64,000 nucleotides of DNA from Ctena decussata (taxonomy: Eukaryota; Mollusca; Bivalvia; Lucinida; Lucinidae), in NCBI GenBank assembly GCA_963989385.1, contig OZ022512.1:26619899-26683898 (forward strand). The letters are read 5' to 3'. Positions 21,461 through 34,779 of the stretch are shown piece by piece (the first letter of the stretch is position 1; the number at the start of each line of letters is the position of its first letter). Position numbers and translations under genes: made by a program. The notes under the pieces are model-generated. The model saw only the letters and a program-made list of their open reading frames with translations. It did not search any database and was not told the origin of the DNA.

Positions 21461-23782
21461 GTGGCAAAGTTTGAGCATTTTGGCATAGTAGCTTGGGAGG
21501 GGTGGATGATGGGCCAAGCTGCTATGCCAGACGTGCTCAAAAATGCAATAGCAAACAGTTTCAATTCAGATGCAAGTAATGTAGACACAGAGAAAGGGGC
21601 CCCATACATTTATCTTTCAACTGCAACATGTATCCTGCTTCCGTATCTTTGTGAGTTCAATTTTTGCTGCCGCTTTTATTTTATATTTTCAGGCATCTCA
21701 AACTACCGATATCTCAAAGAAAATTTGCTGGGACCAGGAAATTTACTTTGAGATATCAGTAGGTTGAAGGTACAGTATTCCCCCAAATAGTGTGAGTAAT
21801 TTTTTCATTCCTTTGGGCATCACTGGCAGACTTAGTTTGGTGGGAGAGAATGTTCAACTCCGAATATCTCAAACTACGGATATCTCAAAGAAAATTTGCT
21901 GAAACCAGGAAATTTACTTCGAGATATCAGTAAGTTGGAGATATTGAGAGTTGACTGTTTGTCGAAATACAATACATGTATGAGGTCATAAGGATCAGCA
22001 GGGTAAAGGTTAAGTGTCATATGGAACAGTAAACAGGGTAGACTGTTGCAAAGTTTGAGCATTCTGGCATAGTTAGGTTGGTGGAGGGATGTTCAACTTT
22101 GGATATTTCAAACTACCGATATCTCAAAGAAAATTTGCTGGGACCGGAAAATTGACTTTGAGATATCAGTAGTTTGGAGATATCGAGACTTGACTGTCTG
22201 TTGAAATAAATACATGTGTAAGGTCAGATGGAACAGCAAACAGGGTAGACTCTATTGCAAAGTTTGAGTAATTTTGGCATAGTAGCTTGGGAGGGGTGGA
22301 TGATGGGCCAAGCTGCTATGCCAGACGTGCTCAAAAATGCAATAGCAAACAGTGTCAATTCAGATGCAAATAATGTAGACTCAGAGAAAGGGGCCCCATA
22401 CATTTATCTTTCAACTGCAACATGTAACCTGCTTTAGTATCTTTGTGAGTTCAATTTTTTCTGCCGCTTTTATTTTATATTTACAGGCATCTCAAACTAC
22501 CGATATCTCAAAGAAAATTTGCTGGGACCAGGAAATTTACTTTGAGATATCAGTAGGTTCAAGGTACAGTATTCCCCCAAATAGTGTGAGTAATTTTTTC
22601 ATTCCTTTGGGCATCGCTGGCAGACTTAGTTTGGTGGGAGAGAATGTTCTACTCCGAATATCTCAAACTACCGATATCTCAAAGAAAATTTGCTGAAACC
22701 AGTAAATTTACTTCGAGATATCAGTAAGTTGGAGATTTTCAGAGTTGACTGTTTGTTGAAATACAATACAGGAACAGTAAACAGGGTAGACTGTTGCAAA
22801 GTTTGAGCATTCTGGCATAGTTAGGTTGGTGGAGGGATGTTCAACTTTGGATATTTCAAACTACCGATATCTCAAAGAAAATTTGCTGGGACCGGAAAAT
22901 TGACTTTGAGGTATCAGTAGTTTGGAGATATCGAGAGTTGACTGTCTGTTGAAATAAATACATGTGTAAGGTCAGATGGAACAGCAAACAGGGTAGACTC
23001 TATTGCAAAGTTTGAGTAATTTTGGCATAGAAGCTTTGGAGGGGTGGATGATGGGCCAAGCTGCTCAAAAATGCAATAGCAAACAGTGTCAATTCAGATG
23101 CAAATAATGTAGACTCAGAGAAAGGGGCCCCATACATTTATCTTTCAACTGCAACATGTAACCTGCTTTAGCATCTTTGTGAGTTCAATTTTTTCTGCCG
23201 CTTTTATTTTATATTTTCAGGCATCTCAAACTACCGATATCTCAAAGAAAATTTGCTGGGACCAGGAAATTTACTTTGAGATATCAGTAGGTTGAAGGTA
23301 CAGTATTCCCCCAAATAGTGTGAGTATTTTTTTCATTCCTTTGGGCATCGCTGGCAGACTTAGTTTGGTGGGAGGGGATATTCAACTCCGGATACCTCAA
23401 ACTAGCGATATCTCAGAGAAAATTTGCTGGAACCAGGAAATTTGCTTCGAGATATCAGTAAGTTGGAGATATTGAGAGTTGACTGTTTGTCGAGATACTA
23501 TACGCGTTAAAGGTCATAAGGAACAGCAGGGTAAAGGTTAAGGGTCATATGGAACAGTAAACAGGGTAGACTGTGGCAAAGTTTGAGCATTCTGGCATAG
23601 TTAGGTTGGTAGGGGGATGTTCAATTTTGGATATTTCAAACTACCGATATCTCAAAGAAAATTTGCTGGGACCAGAAAATTGGCTTTGAGATATCAGTAG
23701 TTTGGAGATATCGAGAGTTGACTGTCTGTTGAAATAAATACATGTGTAAGGTCAGATGGAACAGCAAACAGGGTAGACTCTA
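20888..23782. repeat. Long-range duplicated block, copy 2 (shortened)
   Basis: Carries the same 11-bp, 46-bp and 14-bp deletions and the cttccg change. In addition, near 21475 the C block has been joined directly to the A block (gagcattttggcatagtagc), removing about 210 bp, the C-to-A sub-repeat distance. Its first monomer spacing is therefore 573 bp. Confidence 0.85.
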
Positions 23783-26700
23783 TTGCAAAGTTTGAGTAAT
23801 TTTGGCATAGAAGCTTTGGAGGGGTGGATGATGGGCCAAGCTGCTATGCCAGACTTGCTCAAAAATGCAATAGCAAACAGTTTCAATTCAGATGCAAATA
23901 ATGTAGACTCAGAGATAGGGGCCCCATACATTTATCTTTCAACTGCAACATGTAACCTGCTTTAGTATCTTTGTGAGTTCATTTTTTTCTGCCGCTTTTA
24001 TTTTATATTTTCAGGCATCTCAAACTACCGATATCTCAAAGAAAATTTGCTGGGACCAGGGAATTTACTTTGAGATATCAGTAGGTTGAAGGTACAGTAT
24101 TCCCCCAAATAGTGTGAGTAATTTTTTCATTCCTTTGGGCATCACTGGCAGACTTAGTTTGGTGGGAGAGAATGTTCAACTCCGAATATCTCAAACTATG
24201 GATATCTCAAAGAAAATTTGCTGAAACCAGGAAATTTACTTCGAGATATCAGTAAGTTGGAGATATTGAGAGTTGACTGTTTGTCGAAATACAATACATG
24301 TATGAGGTCATAAGGAACAGCAGGGTAAAGGTTAAGGGTCATAAGGAACCGTAAACAGGGTAGACTGTGGCAAAGTTTGAGCATTCTGGCATAGTTAGGT
24401 CGGTGGGGGGATATTCAACTTTGGATATTTCAAACTGCCGATATCTCAAAGAAAATTTGCTGGGACCAGAAAATTGACTTTGAGATATCAGTAGTTTGGA
24501 GATATCGAGAGTTGACTGTCTGTTGAAATAAATACATGTGTAAGGTCAGATGGAACAGCAAACAGGGTGGACTCTATTGCAATGTTTGAGTAATTTTGGC
24601 ATAGTAGCTTGGGAGGGGTGGATGATGGGCCAAGCTGCTATGCCAGACGTGCTCAAAAATGCAATAGCAAACAGTGTCAATTCAGATGCAAATAATGTAG
24701 ACTCAGAGAAAAGGGCCCCATACATTTATCTTCCAACTGCAACATGTAACCTGCTTTAGTAACTTTGTGAGTTCAATTTTTGCTGCCGCTTTTATTTTAT
24801 ATTTTCAGGCATCGCGAACTACCGATATCTCAAAGAAAATTTGCTGGGACCAGGAAATTAACTTTGAGATATCAGTAGGTTGAAGGTACAGTATTCCCTC
24901 AAATAGTGTGAGTATTTTTTTCATTCCTTTGGGCATCGCTGGCAGACTTAGTTTGGTGGGAGGGATTGTTCAACTCCGGATACCTCAAACTACCAATATC
25001 TCAAAGAAAATTTGCTGGAACCAGGAAATTTACTTCGAGATATCAGTAAGTTGGAGAGATTGAGAGTTGACTGTTTGTTGAAATACATTACATGTTTAAG
25101 GTCATAAGGAACAGCAGGGTAAAGGTTAAGGGTCATATGGAGCAGTAAACAGGGTAGACTGTGGCAAAGTTTGAGCATTCTGGCATAGTTAGGTTGGTGG
25201 GGGGATGTTCAACTTTGGATATTTCAAACTACCGATATCTCAAAGAAAATTTGCTGGGACCGGAAAATTGACTTTGAGATATCAGTAGTTTGGAGATATC
25301 GAGATTTGACTGTCTGTTGAAATAAATACATGTGTAAGGTCAGATGGAACTGCAAACAGGGTAGACTCTATTGCAAAGTTTGAGTAATTTTGGCATAGAA
25401 GCTTTGGAGGGGTGGATGATGGGCCAAGCTGCTATGCCAGACGTGCTCAGAAATGCAATAGCAAACAGTTTCAATTCAGATGCAAATAATGTAGACACAG
25501 AGAAAGGGGCCCCATACATTTATCTTTCAACTGCAACATGTAACCTGCTTTAGTATCTTTGTGAGTTCAATTTTTTCTGCCGCTTTTATTTTATATTTTC
25601 AGGCATCCCAAACTACCGATATCTCAAAGAAAATTTGCTGGGACCAGGAAATTTACTTTGAGATATCAGTAGGTTGAAGGTACAGTATTCCCCCAAATAG
25701 TGTGAGTAATTTTTTCTTTCCTTTGGGCATCGCTGGCAGACTTAGTTTGGTGGGAGAGAATATTCAACTCCGAATATCTCAAACTACGGATATCTCAAAG
25801 AAAATTTGCTGAAACCAGGAAATTTACTTCGAGATATCAGTAAGTTGGAGATATTGAGAGTTGACTGTTTGTCGAAATACAATACATGTATGAGGTCATA
25901 AGGAACAGCAGGGTAAAGGTTAAGGGTCATAAGGAACCGTAAACAGGGTAGACTGTGGCAAAGTTTGAGCATTCTGGCATAGTTAGGTTGGTGGGGGGAT
26001 ATTCAACTTTGGATATTTCAAACTACCGATATCTCAAAGAAAATTTGCTGGGATCAGAAAATTGACTTTGAGATATCAGTAGTTTGGAGATATCGAGAGT
26101 TGACTGTCTGTTGAAATAAATACATGTGTAAGGTCAGATGGAACAGCAAACAGGGTGGACTCTATTGCAATGTTTGAGTAATTTTGGCATAGTAGCTTGG
26201 GAGTGGTGGATGATGGGCCAAGCTGCTATGCCAGACGTGCTCAAAAATGCAATAGCAAACAGTTTCAATTCAGATGCAAATAATGTAGACTCAGAGAAAG
26301 GGGCCCCATACATTTATCTTTCAACTGCAATATGTAACCTGCTTTAGTAACTTTGTGAGTTCAATTTTTGCTGCCGCTTTTATTTTATATTTTCAGGCAT
26401 CGCGAACTACCGATATCTCAAAGAAAATTTGCTGGGACCAGGAAATTAACTTTGAGATATCAGTAGGTTGAAGGTACAGTATTCCCTCAAATAGTGTGAG
26501 TATTTTTTTCATTCCTTTGGGCATCGCTGGCAGCCTTAGTTTGGTGTGAGGGATTGTTCAACTCCGGATACCTCAAACTACCAATATCTCAAAGAAAATT
26601 TGCTGGAACCAGGAAATTTACTTCGAGATATCAGTAAGTTGGAGATATTGAGAGTTGACTGTTTGTTGAAATACAATACATGTTTAAGGTCATAAGGAAC

Positions 26701-26958
26701 AGCAGGGTAAAGGTTAAGGGTCATATGGAGCAGTAAACAGGGTAGACTGTGGCAAAGTTTGAGCATTCTGGCATAGTTAGGTTGGTGGGGGGATGTTCAA
26801 CTTTGGATATTTCAAACTACCGATATCTCAAAGAAAATTTGCTGGGACCGGAAAATTGACTTTGAGATATCAGTAGTTTGGAGATATCGAGATTTGACTG
26901 TCTGTTGAAATAAATACATGTGTAAGGTCAGATGGAACAGCAAATAGGGTAGACTCTA
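23783..26958. repeat. Third higher-order dimer, two copies (2 x 1588 bp)
   Basis: Copies start at 23783 and 25371. The first monomer of each has 'catagaagctttggagg' (creating AAGCTT), and the second has the ATG-start ORF variant, catcgcgaactacc before palindrome A and an aaactaccAatatctc palindrome B. A related pair of monomers lies at 12157-13744. Confidence 0.7.
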
Positions 26959-27752
26959 TTGCAAAGTTTGAGTAATTTTGGCATAGTAGCTTGGGAGGGG
27001 TGGATGATTGGCCAAGCTGCTATGCCAGACGTGCTCAAAAATGCAATAGCAAACAGTGTCAATTCAGATGCAAATAATGTAGACTCAGAGAAAGGGGCCC
27101 CATACATTTATCTTTCAACTGCAACATGTGACCTGCTTTAGTAACTTTGTGAGTTCAATTTTTGCTGCCGCTTTTATTTTATATTTTCAGGCATCTGAAA
27201 CTACCGATATCTCAAAGAAAATTTGCTGGGACCAGGAAATTTACTTTGAGATATCAGTAGGTTGAAGGTACAGTATTCCCCCAAATAGTGTGAGTATTTT
27301 TTTCATTCCTTTGGGCATCGCTGGCAGACTTAGTTTGGTGGGAGGGGATGTTCAACTCCGGATACCTCAACCTAGCGATATCTCAGAGAAAATTTGCTGG
27401 AACCAGGAAATTTACTTCAAATTATCAGTAAGTTTGAGATATTCAGAGTTGACTGTTTGTCGAGATACAATACATGTTTCAGGTCATAAGGAACAGCAGG
27501 GTAAAGGTTAAGGGTCATATGGAACAGTAAACAGGGTAGACTGTGGCAAAGTTTGAACATTCTGGCATAGTTAGGTTGGTGGGGGGATGTTCAATTTTGG
27601 ATATTTCAAACTACCGATATCTCAAAGAAAATTTGCTGGGACCAGAAAATTGACTTTGAGATATCAGTAGTTTGGAGATATCGAGAGTTGACTGTCTGTT
27701 GAAATAAATACATGTGTAAGGTCAGATGGAATAGCAAACAGGGTAGACTCTA

Positions 27753-30700
27753 TTGCAAAGTTTGAGTAAATCTGGCATAGTAGCTTGGGAACGGTGGATG
27801 ATGGGCCAAGCTGCTATGCCAGACGTGCTCAAAAATGCAATAGCAAACAGTTTCAATTCAGATGCAAATAATGTAGACACAGAGAAAGGGGCCCCATACA
27901 TTTATCATTCAACTGCAACATGTAACCTGCTTTAGTATCTTTTTGAGTTCAATATTTTCTGCCGCTTTTATTTTATATTTTCAGGCATCTCAAACTACCG
28001 ATATCTCAAAGAAAATTTGCTGGGACCAGGAAATTTACTTTGAGATATCAGTAGGTTGAAGGTACAGTATTCCCCCAAATAGTGTGAGTATTTTTTTCAT
28101 TCCTTTGGGCATCGCTGGCAGACTTAGTTTGGTGGGAGGGGATGTTCAACTCCGGATACCTCAAACTAGCGATATCTCAGAGAAAATTTGCTGGAACCAG
28201 GAAATTTACTTCGAGATATCAGTAAGTTGGAGTTATTGAGAGTTGACTGTTTGTCGAGATAAAATACGCGTTTAAGGTCATAAGGAACAGCAGGGTAAAG
28301 TTTAAGGGTCATAAGGAACAGTAAACAGGGTAGACTGTGGCAAAGTTTGAGCATTCTGGCATAGTTAGGTTGGTAGGGGTATGTTTAATTTTGGATATTT
28401 CAAACTACCGATATCTCAAAGAAAATTTGCTGGGACCAGAAAATTGACTTTGAGATATCAGTAGTTTGGAGATATCGAGAGTTGACTGTCTGTTGAAATA
28501 AATACATGTGTAAGGTCAGATGGAACAGCAAACAGGGTAGACTCTATTGCAAAGTTTGAGTAAATCTGGCATAGTAGCTTGGGAGGGGTGGATGATGGGC
28601 CAAGCTGCTATGCCAGACGTGCTCAAAAATGCAATAGCAAACAGTTTCAATTCAGATGCAAATAATGTAGACACAGAGAAAGGGGCTCCATACATTTATC
28701 TTTCAACTGCAACATGTAACCTGCTTTAGTATCTTTGTGAGTTCAATTTTTTCTGCCGCTTTTATTTTATATTTTCAGGCATCTCAAACTACCGATATCT
28801 CAAAGAAAATTTGCTGGGACCAGGGAATTTACTTTGAGATATCAGTAGGTTGAAGGTACAGTATTCCCCCAAATAGTGTGAGTAATTTTTTCATTCCTTT
28901 GGGCATCGCTGGCAGACTTAGTTTGGTGGGAGAGAATGTTCAACTCCGAATATCTCAAACTACGGATATCTCAAAGAAAATTTGCTGAAACCAGGAAATT
29001 TACTTCGAGATATCAGTAAGTTGGAGATATTGAGAGTTGACTGTTTGTCGAAATACAATACATGTATGAGGTCATAAAGAACAGCAGGGTAAAGGTTAAG
29101 GGTCATATGGAACAGTAAACAGGGTAGACTGTGGCAAAGTTTGAGCATTCTGGCATAGTTAGGTTGGTAGGGGGATGTTCAATTTTGGATATTTCAAACT
29201 ACCGATATCTCAAAGAAAATTTGCTGGGACCAGAAAATTGACTTTGAGATATCAGTAGTTTGGAGATATCGAGAGTTGACTGTCTGTTGAAATAAATACA
29301 TGTGTAAGGTCAGATGGAACAGCAAACAGGGTGGACTCTATTGCAATGTTTGAGTAATTTTGGCATAGTAGCTTGGGAGGGGTGGATGATGGGCCAAGCT
29401 GCTATGCCAGACGTGCTCAAAAATGCAAAAGCAAACAGTGTCAATTCCGATGCAAATAATGTAGACTCAGAAAAAGGGGCCCCATACATTTATCTTTCAA
29501 CTGCAACATGTAACCTGCTTTAGTAACTTTGTGAGTTCAATTTTTGCTGCCGCTTTTATTTTATATTTTCAGGCATCGCGAACTACCGATATCTCAAAGA
29601 AAATTTGCTGGGACCAGGAAATTAACTTTGAGATATCAGTAGGTTGAAGGTACAGTATTCCCTCAAAAAGTGTGAGTATTTTTTTCATTCCTTTGGGCAT
29701 CGCTGGCAGACTTAGTTTGGTGGGAGGGATTGTTCAACTCCGGATACCTCAACTACCAACATCTCAAAGAAAATTTGCTGGAACCAGGAAATTTACTTCG
29801 AGATATCAGTAAGTTGGAGATATTGAGAGTTGACTGTTTGTTGAAATACAATACATGTTTAAGGTCATAAGGAACAGCAGGGTAAAGGTTAAGGGTCATA
29901 TGGAGCAGTAAACAGGGTAGACTGTGGCAAAGTTTGAGCATTCTGGCATAGTTAGGTTGGTGGAGGGATGTTCAACTTTGGATATTTCAAACTACCGATA
30001 TCTCAAAGAAAATTTGCTGGGACCGGAAAATTGACTTTGAGATATCAGTAGTTTGGAGATATCGAGATTTGACTGTCTGTTGAAATAAATACATGTGTAA
30101 GGTCAGATGGAACAGCAAACAGGGTAGACTCTATTGCAAAGTTTGAGTAATTTTGGCATAGTAGCTTGGGAGGGGTGGATGATGGGCCAAGCTGCTATGC
30201 CAGACGTGCTCAAAAATGCAATAGCAAACAGTGTCAATTCAGATGCAAATAATGTAGACTCAGAGAAAGGGGCCCCATACATTTATCTTTCAACTGCAAC
30301 ATGTGACCTGCTTTAGTAACTTTGTGAGTTCAATTTTTGCTGCCGCTTTTATTTTATATTTTCAGGCATCTCAAACTACCGATATCTCAAAGAAAATTTG
30401 CTGGGACCAGGAAATTAACTTTGAGATATCAGTAGGTTGAAGGTACAGTATTCCCTCAAATAGTGTGAGTATTTTTTTCATTCCTTTGGGCATCGCTGGC
30501 AGACTTAGTTTGGTGGGAGGGGATGTTCAACTCCGGATACCTCAAACTACCGATATCTCAAAGAAAATTTGCTGGAACCAGGAAATTTACTTCGGATTAT
30601 TAGTAAGTTGGAGATATTGAGAGTTGACTGTTTGTCGAGATACAATACATGTTTAAGGTCATAAGGAACAGCAGGGTAAAGGTTAAGGGTCATATGGAAC

Positions 30701-32515
30701 AGTAAACAGGGTAGACTGTGGCAAAGTTTGAGCATTCTGGCATAGTTAGGTTGGTAGGTGGATGTTCAATTTTGGATATTTCAAACTACCGATATCTCAA
30801 AGAAAATTTTCTGGGACCAGAAAATTGACTTTGAGATATCAGTAGTTTGGAGATATCGAGAGTTGACTGTCTGTTGAAATAAATACATGTGTAAGGTCAG
30901 ATGGAACAGCAAACAGGGTAGACTCTATTGCAAAGTTTGAGTAATTCTGGCGTAGTAGCTTGGGAGGGGTGGATGATGGGCCAAGCTGCTATGCCAGACG
31001 TGCTCAAAAATGCAATGGCAAACAGTTTCAATTCAGATGCAAATAATGTAGACACAGAGAAAGGGGCCCCATACATTTATCTTTCAACTGCAACATGTAA
31101 CCTGCTTTAGTATCTTTGTGAGTTCAATTTTTTCTGCCGCTTTTATTTTATATTTTCAGGCATCTCAAACTACCGATATCTCAAAGAAAATTTGCTGGGA
31201 CCAGGGAATTTACTTTAAGATATCAGTAGGTTGAAGGTACAGTATTCCCCCAAATAGTGTGAGTAATTTTTTCATTCCTTTGGGCATCGCTGGCAGACTT
31301 AGTTTGGTGGGAGAGAATGTTCAACTCCGAAAATCTCAAACTACCGATATCTCAAAGAAAATTTGCTGAAACCAGGAAATTTACTTCGAGATATCAGTAA
31401 GTTGGAGATATTGAGAGTTGACTGTTTGTCGAAATACAATACATGTATGAGGTCATAAGGAACAGCAGGGTAAAGGTTAAGGGTCATAAGGAACAGTAAA
31501 CAAGGTAGACTGTGGCAAAGTTTGAGCATTCTGGCATAGTTAGGTTGGTGGGGGGATGTTCAACTTTAGATATATCAAACTACCGATATCTCAAAGAAAA
31601 TTTGCTGGGACCAGAAAATTGACTTTGAGATATCAGTAGTTTGGAGATATCGAGAGTTGACTGTCTGTTGAAATAAATACATGTGTAAGGTCAGATGGAA
31701 CAGCAAACAGGGTGGACTCTATTGCAATGTTTGAGTAATTTTGGCATAGTAGCTTGGGAGGGGTGGATGATGGGCCAAGCTGCTATGCCAGACGTGCTCA
31801 AAAATGCAATAGCAAACAGTGTCAATTCAGATGCAAATAATATAGACTCAGAGAAAGGGGCCCCATACATTTATCTTTCAACTGCAACATGTGACCTGCT
31901 TTAGTAACTTTGTGAGTTCAATTTTTGCTGCCGCTTTTATTTTATATTTTCAGGCATCTCAAACTACCGATATCTCAAAGAAAATTTGCTGGGACCAGGA
32001 AATTAACTTTGAGATATCAGTAGGTTGAAGGTACAGTATTCCCTCAAATAGTGTGAGTATTTTTTTCATTCCTTTGGGCATCGCTGGCAGACTTAGTTTG
32101 GTGGGAGGGGATGTTCAACTCCGGATACCTCAAACTACCGATATCTCAAAGAAAATTTGCTGGAACCAGGAAATTTACTTCGGATTATTAGTAAGTTGGA
32201 GATATTGAGAGTTGACTGTTTGTCGAGATACAATACATGTTTAAGGTCATAAGGAACAGCAGGGTAAAGGTTAAGGGTCATATGGAACAGTAAACAGGGT
32301 AGACTGTGGCAAAGTTTGAGCATTCTGGCATAGTTAGGTTGGTAGGGGGATGTTCAATTTTGGATATTTCAAACTACCGATATCTCAAAGAAAATTTGCT
32401 GGGACCAGAAAATTGACTTTGAGATATCAGTAGTTTGGAGATATCAAGAGTTGACTGTTTGTTGAAATAAATACATGTGTAAGGTCAGATGGAATAGCAA
32501 ACAGGGTAGACTCTA
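27753..32515. repeat. Six-monomer higher-order block (4763 bp)
   Basis: The monomers starting at 27753, 28547, 29341 and 30134 correspond in order to those at 32516, 33310, 34103 and 34897, all at an offset of about 4763 bp. Marks include atggaatagcaaac and gggaacggtgg in the first, and aaagtttaagg with acgcgt in its B spacer. Correspondence fails after about 35.3 kb, so the second copy is incomplete or was overwritten. Confidence 0.65.
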
Positions 32516-34779
32516 TTGCAAAGTTTGAGTAAATCTGGCATAGTAGCTTGGGAACGGTGGATGATGGGCCAAGCTGCTATGCCAGACGTGCTCAAAAATG
32601 CAATAGCAAACAGTTTCAATTCAGATGCAAATAATGTAGACACAGAGAAAGGGGCCCCATACATTTATCTTTCAACTGCAACATGTAACCTGCTTTAGTA
32701 TCTTTGTGAGTTCAATATTTTCTGCCGCTTTTATTTTATATTTTCAGGCATCTCAAACTACCGATATCTCAAAGAAAATTTGCTGGGACCAGGAAATTTA
32801 CTTTGAGATATCAGTAGGTGGAAGGTACAGTATTCCCCCAAATAGTGTGAGTATTTTTTTCATTCCTTTGGGCATCGCTGGCAGACTTAGTTTGGTGGGA
32901 GGGGATATTCAACTCCGGATACCTCAAACTAGCGATATCTCAGAGAAAATTTGCTGGAACCAGGAAATTTACTTCGAGATATCAGTAAGTTGGAGATATT
33001 GAGAGTTGACTGTTTGTCGAGATACAATACGCGTTTAAGGTCATAAGGAACAGCAGGGTAAAGTTTAAGGGTCATAAGGAACAGTAAACAGGGTAGACTG
33101 TGGCAAAGTTTGATCATTCTGGCATAGTTAGGTTGGTGGGGGGATGTTCAATTTTGGATATTTCAAACTACCGATATCTCAAAGAAAATTTGCTGGGACC
33201 AGAAAATTGACTTTGAGATATCAGTAGTTTGGAGATATCGAGAGTTGACTGTCTGTTGAAATAAATACATGTGTTAGGTCAGATGGAACAGCAAACAGGG
33301 TAGACTCTATTGCAAAGTTTGAGTAAATCTGGCATAGTAGCTTGGGAGGGGTGGATGATGGGCCAAGCTGCTATGCCAGACGTGCTCAAAAATGCAATAG
33401 CAAACAGTTTCGATTCAGATGCAAATAATGTAGACACAGAGAAAGGGGCTCCATACATTTATCTTTCAACTGCAACATGTAACCTGCTTTAGTATCTTTG
33501 TGAGTTCAATTTTTGCTGCCGCTTTTATTTTATATTTTCAGGCATCTCAAACTACCGATATCTCAAAGAAAATTTGCTGGGACCAGGGAATTTACTTTGA
33601 GATATCAGTAGGTTGAAGGTACAGTATTCCCCCAAATAGTGTGAGTATTTTTTTCATTCCTTTGGGCATCGCTGGCAGACTTAGTTTGGTGGGAGGGGAT
33701 GTTCAACTCCGGATACCTCAAACTACCGATATCTCAGAGAAAATTTGCTGCAACCAGGAAATTTGCTTCGAGATATCAGTAAGTTGGAGATATTGAGAGT
33801 TGACTGTTTGTCGAGATACAATACGCGTTTAAGTCATAAGGAACAGCAGGGTAAAGGTTAAAGGTCATATGGAACAGTAAACAGGGTAGACTGTGGCAAA
33901 GTTTTAGCATTCTGGCATAAGTAGGTTGGTAGGTGGATGTTCAATTTTGGATATTTCAAACTACCGATATCTCAAAGAAAATTTGCTGGGACCAGAAAAT
34001 TGACTTTGAGATATCAGTAGTTTGGAGATATCGAGAGTTGACTGTCTGTTGAAATAAATACATGTGTAAGGTCAGATGGAACAGCAAACAGGGTGGACTC
34101 TATTGCAATGTTTGAGTAATTTTGGCATAGTAGCTTGGGAGGGGTGGATGATGGGCCAAGCTGCTATGCCAGACGTGCTCAAAAATGCAATAGCAAACAG
34201 TGTCAATTCAGATGCAAATAATGTAGACACAGAGAAAGGGGCCCCATATATTTATCTTTCAACTACAACATGTAACCTGCTTTAGTAACTTTGTGAGTTC
34301 AATTTTTGCTGCCGCTTTTATTTTATATTTTCAGGCATCTCGAACTACCGATATCTCAAAGAAAATTTGCTGGGACCAGGAAATTAACTTTGAGATATCA
34401 GTAGGTTGAAGGTACAGTATTCCCTCAAATAGTGTGAGTATTTTTTTCATTCCTTTGGGCATCGCTGGCAGACTTAGTTTGGTGGGAGGGATTGTTCAAC
34501 TCCGGATACCTCAAACTACCAATATCTCAAAGAAAATTTGCTGGAACCAGGAAATTTACTTCGAGATATCAGTAAGATGGAGATATTGAGAGTTGACTGT
34601 TTGTTGAAATACAATACATGTTTAAGGTCATAAGGAACAGCAGGGTAAAGGTTAAGGGTCATATGGAGCAGAAAACAGGGTAGACTGTGGCAAAGTTTGA
34701 GCATTCTGGCATAGTTAGGTTGGTGGGGGGATGTTCAACTTTGGATATTTCAAACTACCGATATCTCAAAGAAAATTTG

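Noticed and set aside
22445..22696. Longer plus-strand frames (83-98 codons, e.g. near 22445, 32706, 35710, 45054) spanning two palindromes
   Set aside because: They begin in the pyrimidine tract at a non-ATG codon and read through both palindrome A and B; they exist only where stops happen to be mutated.
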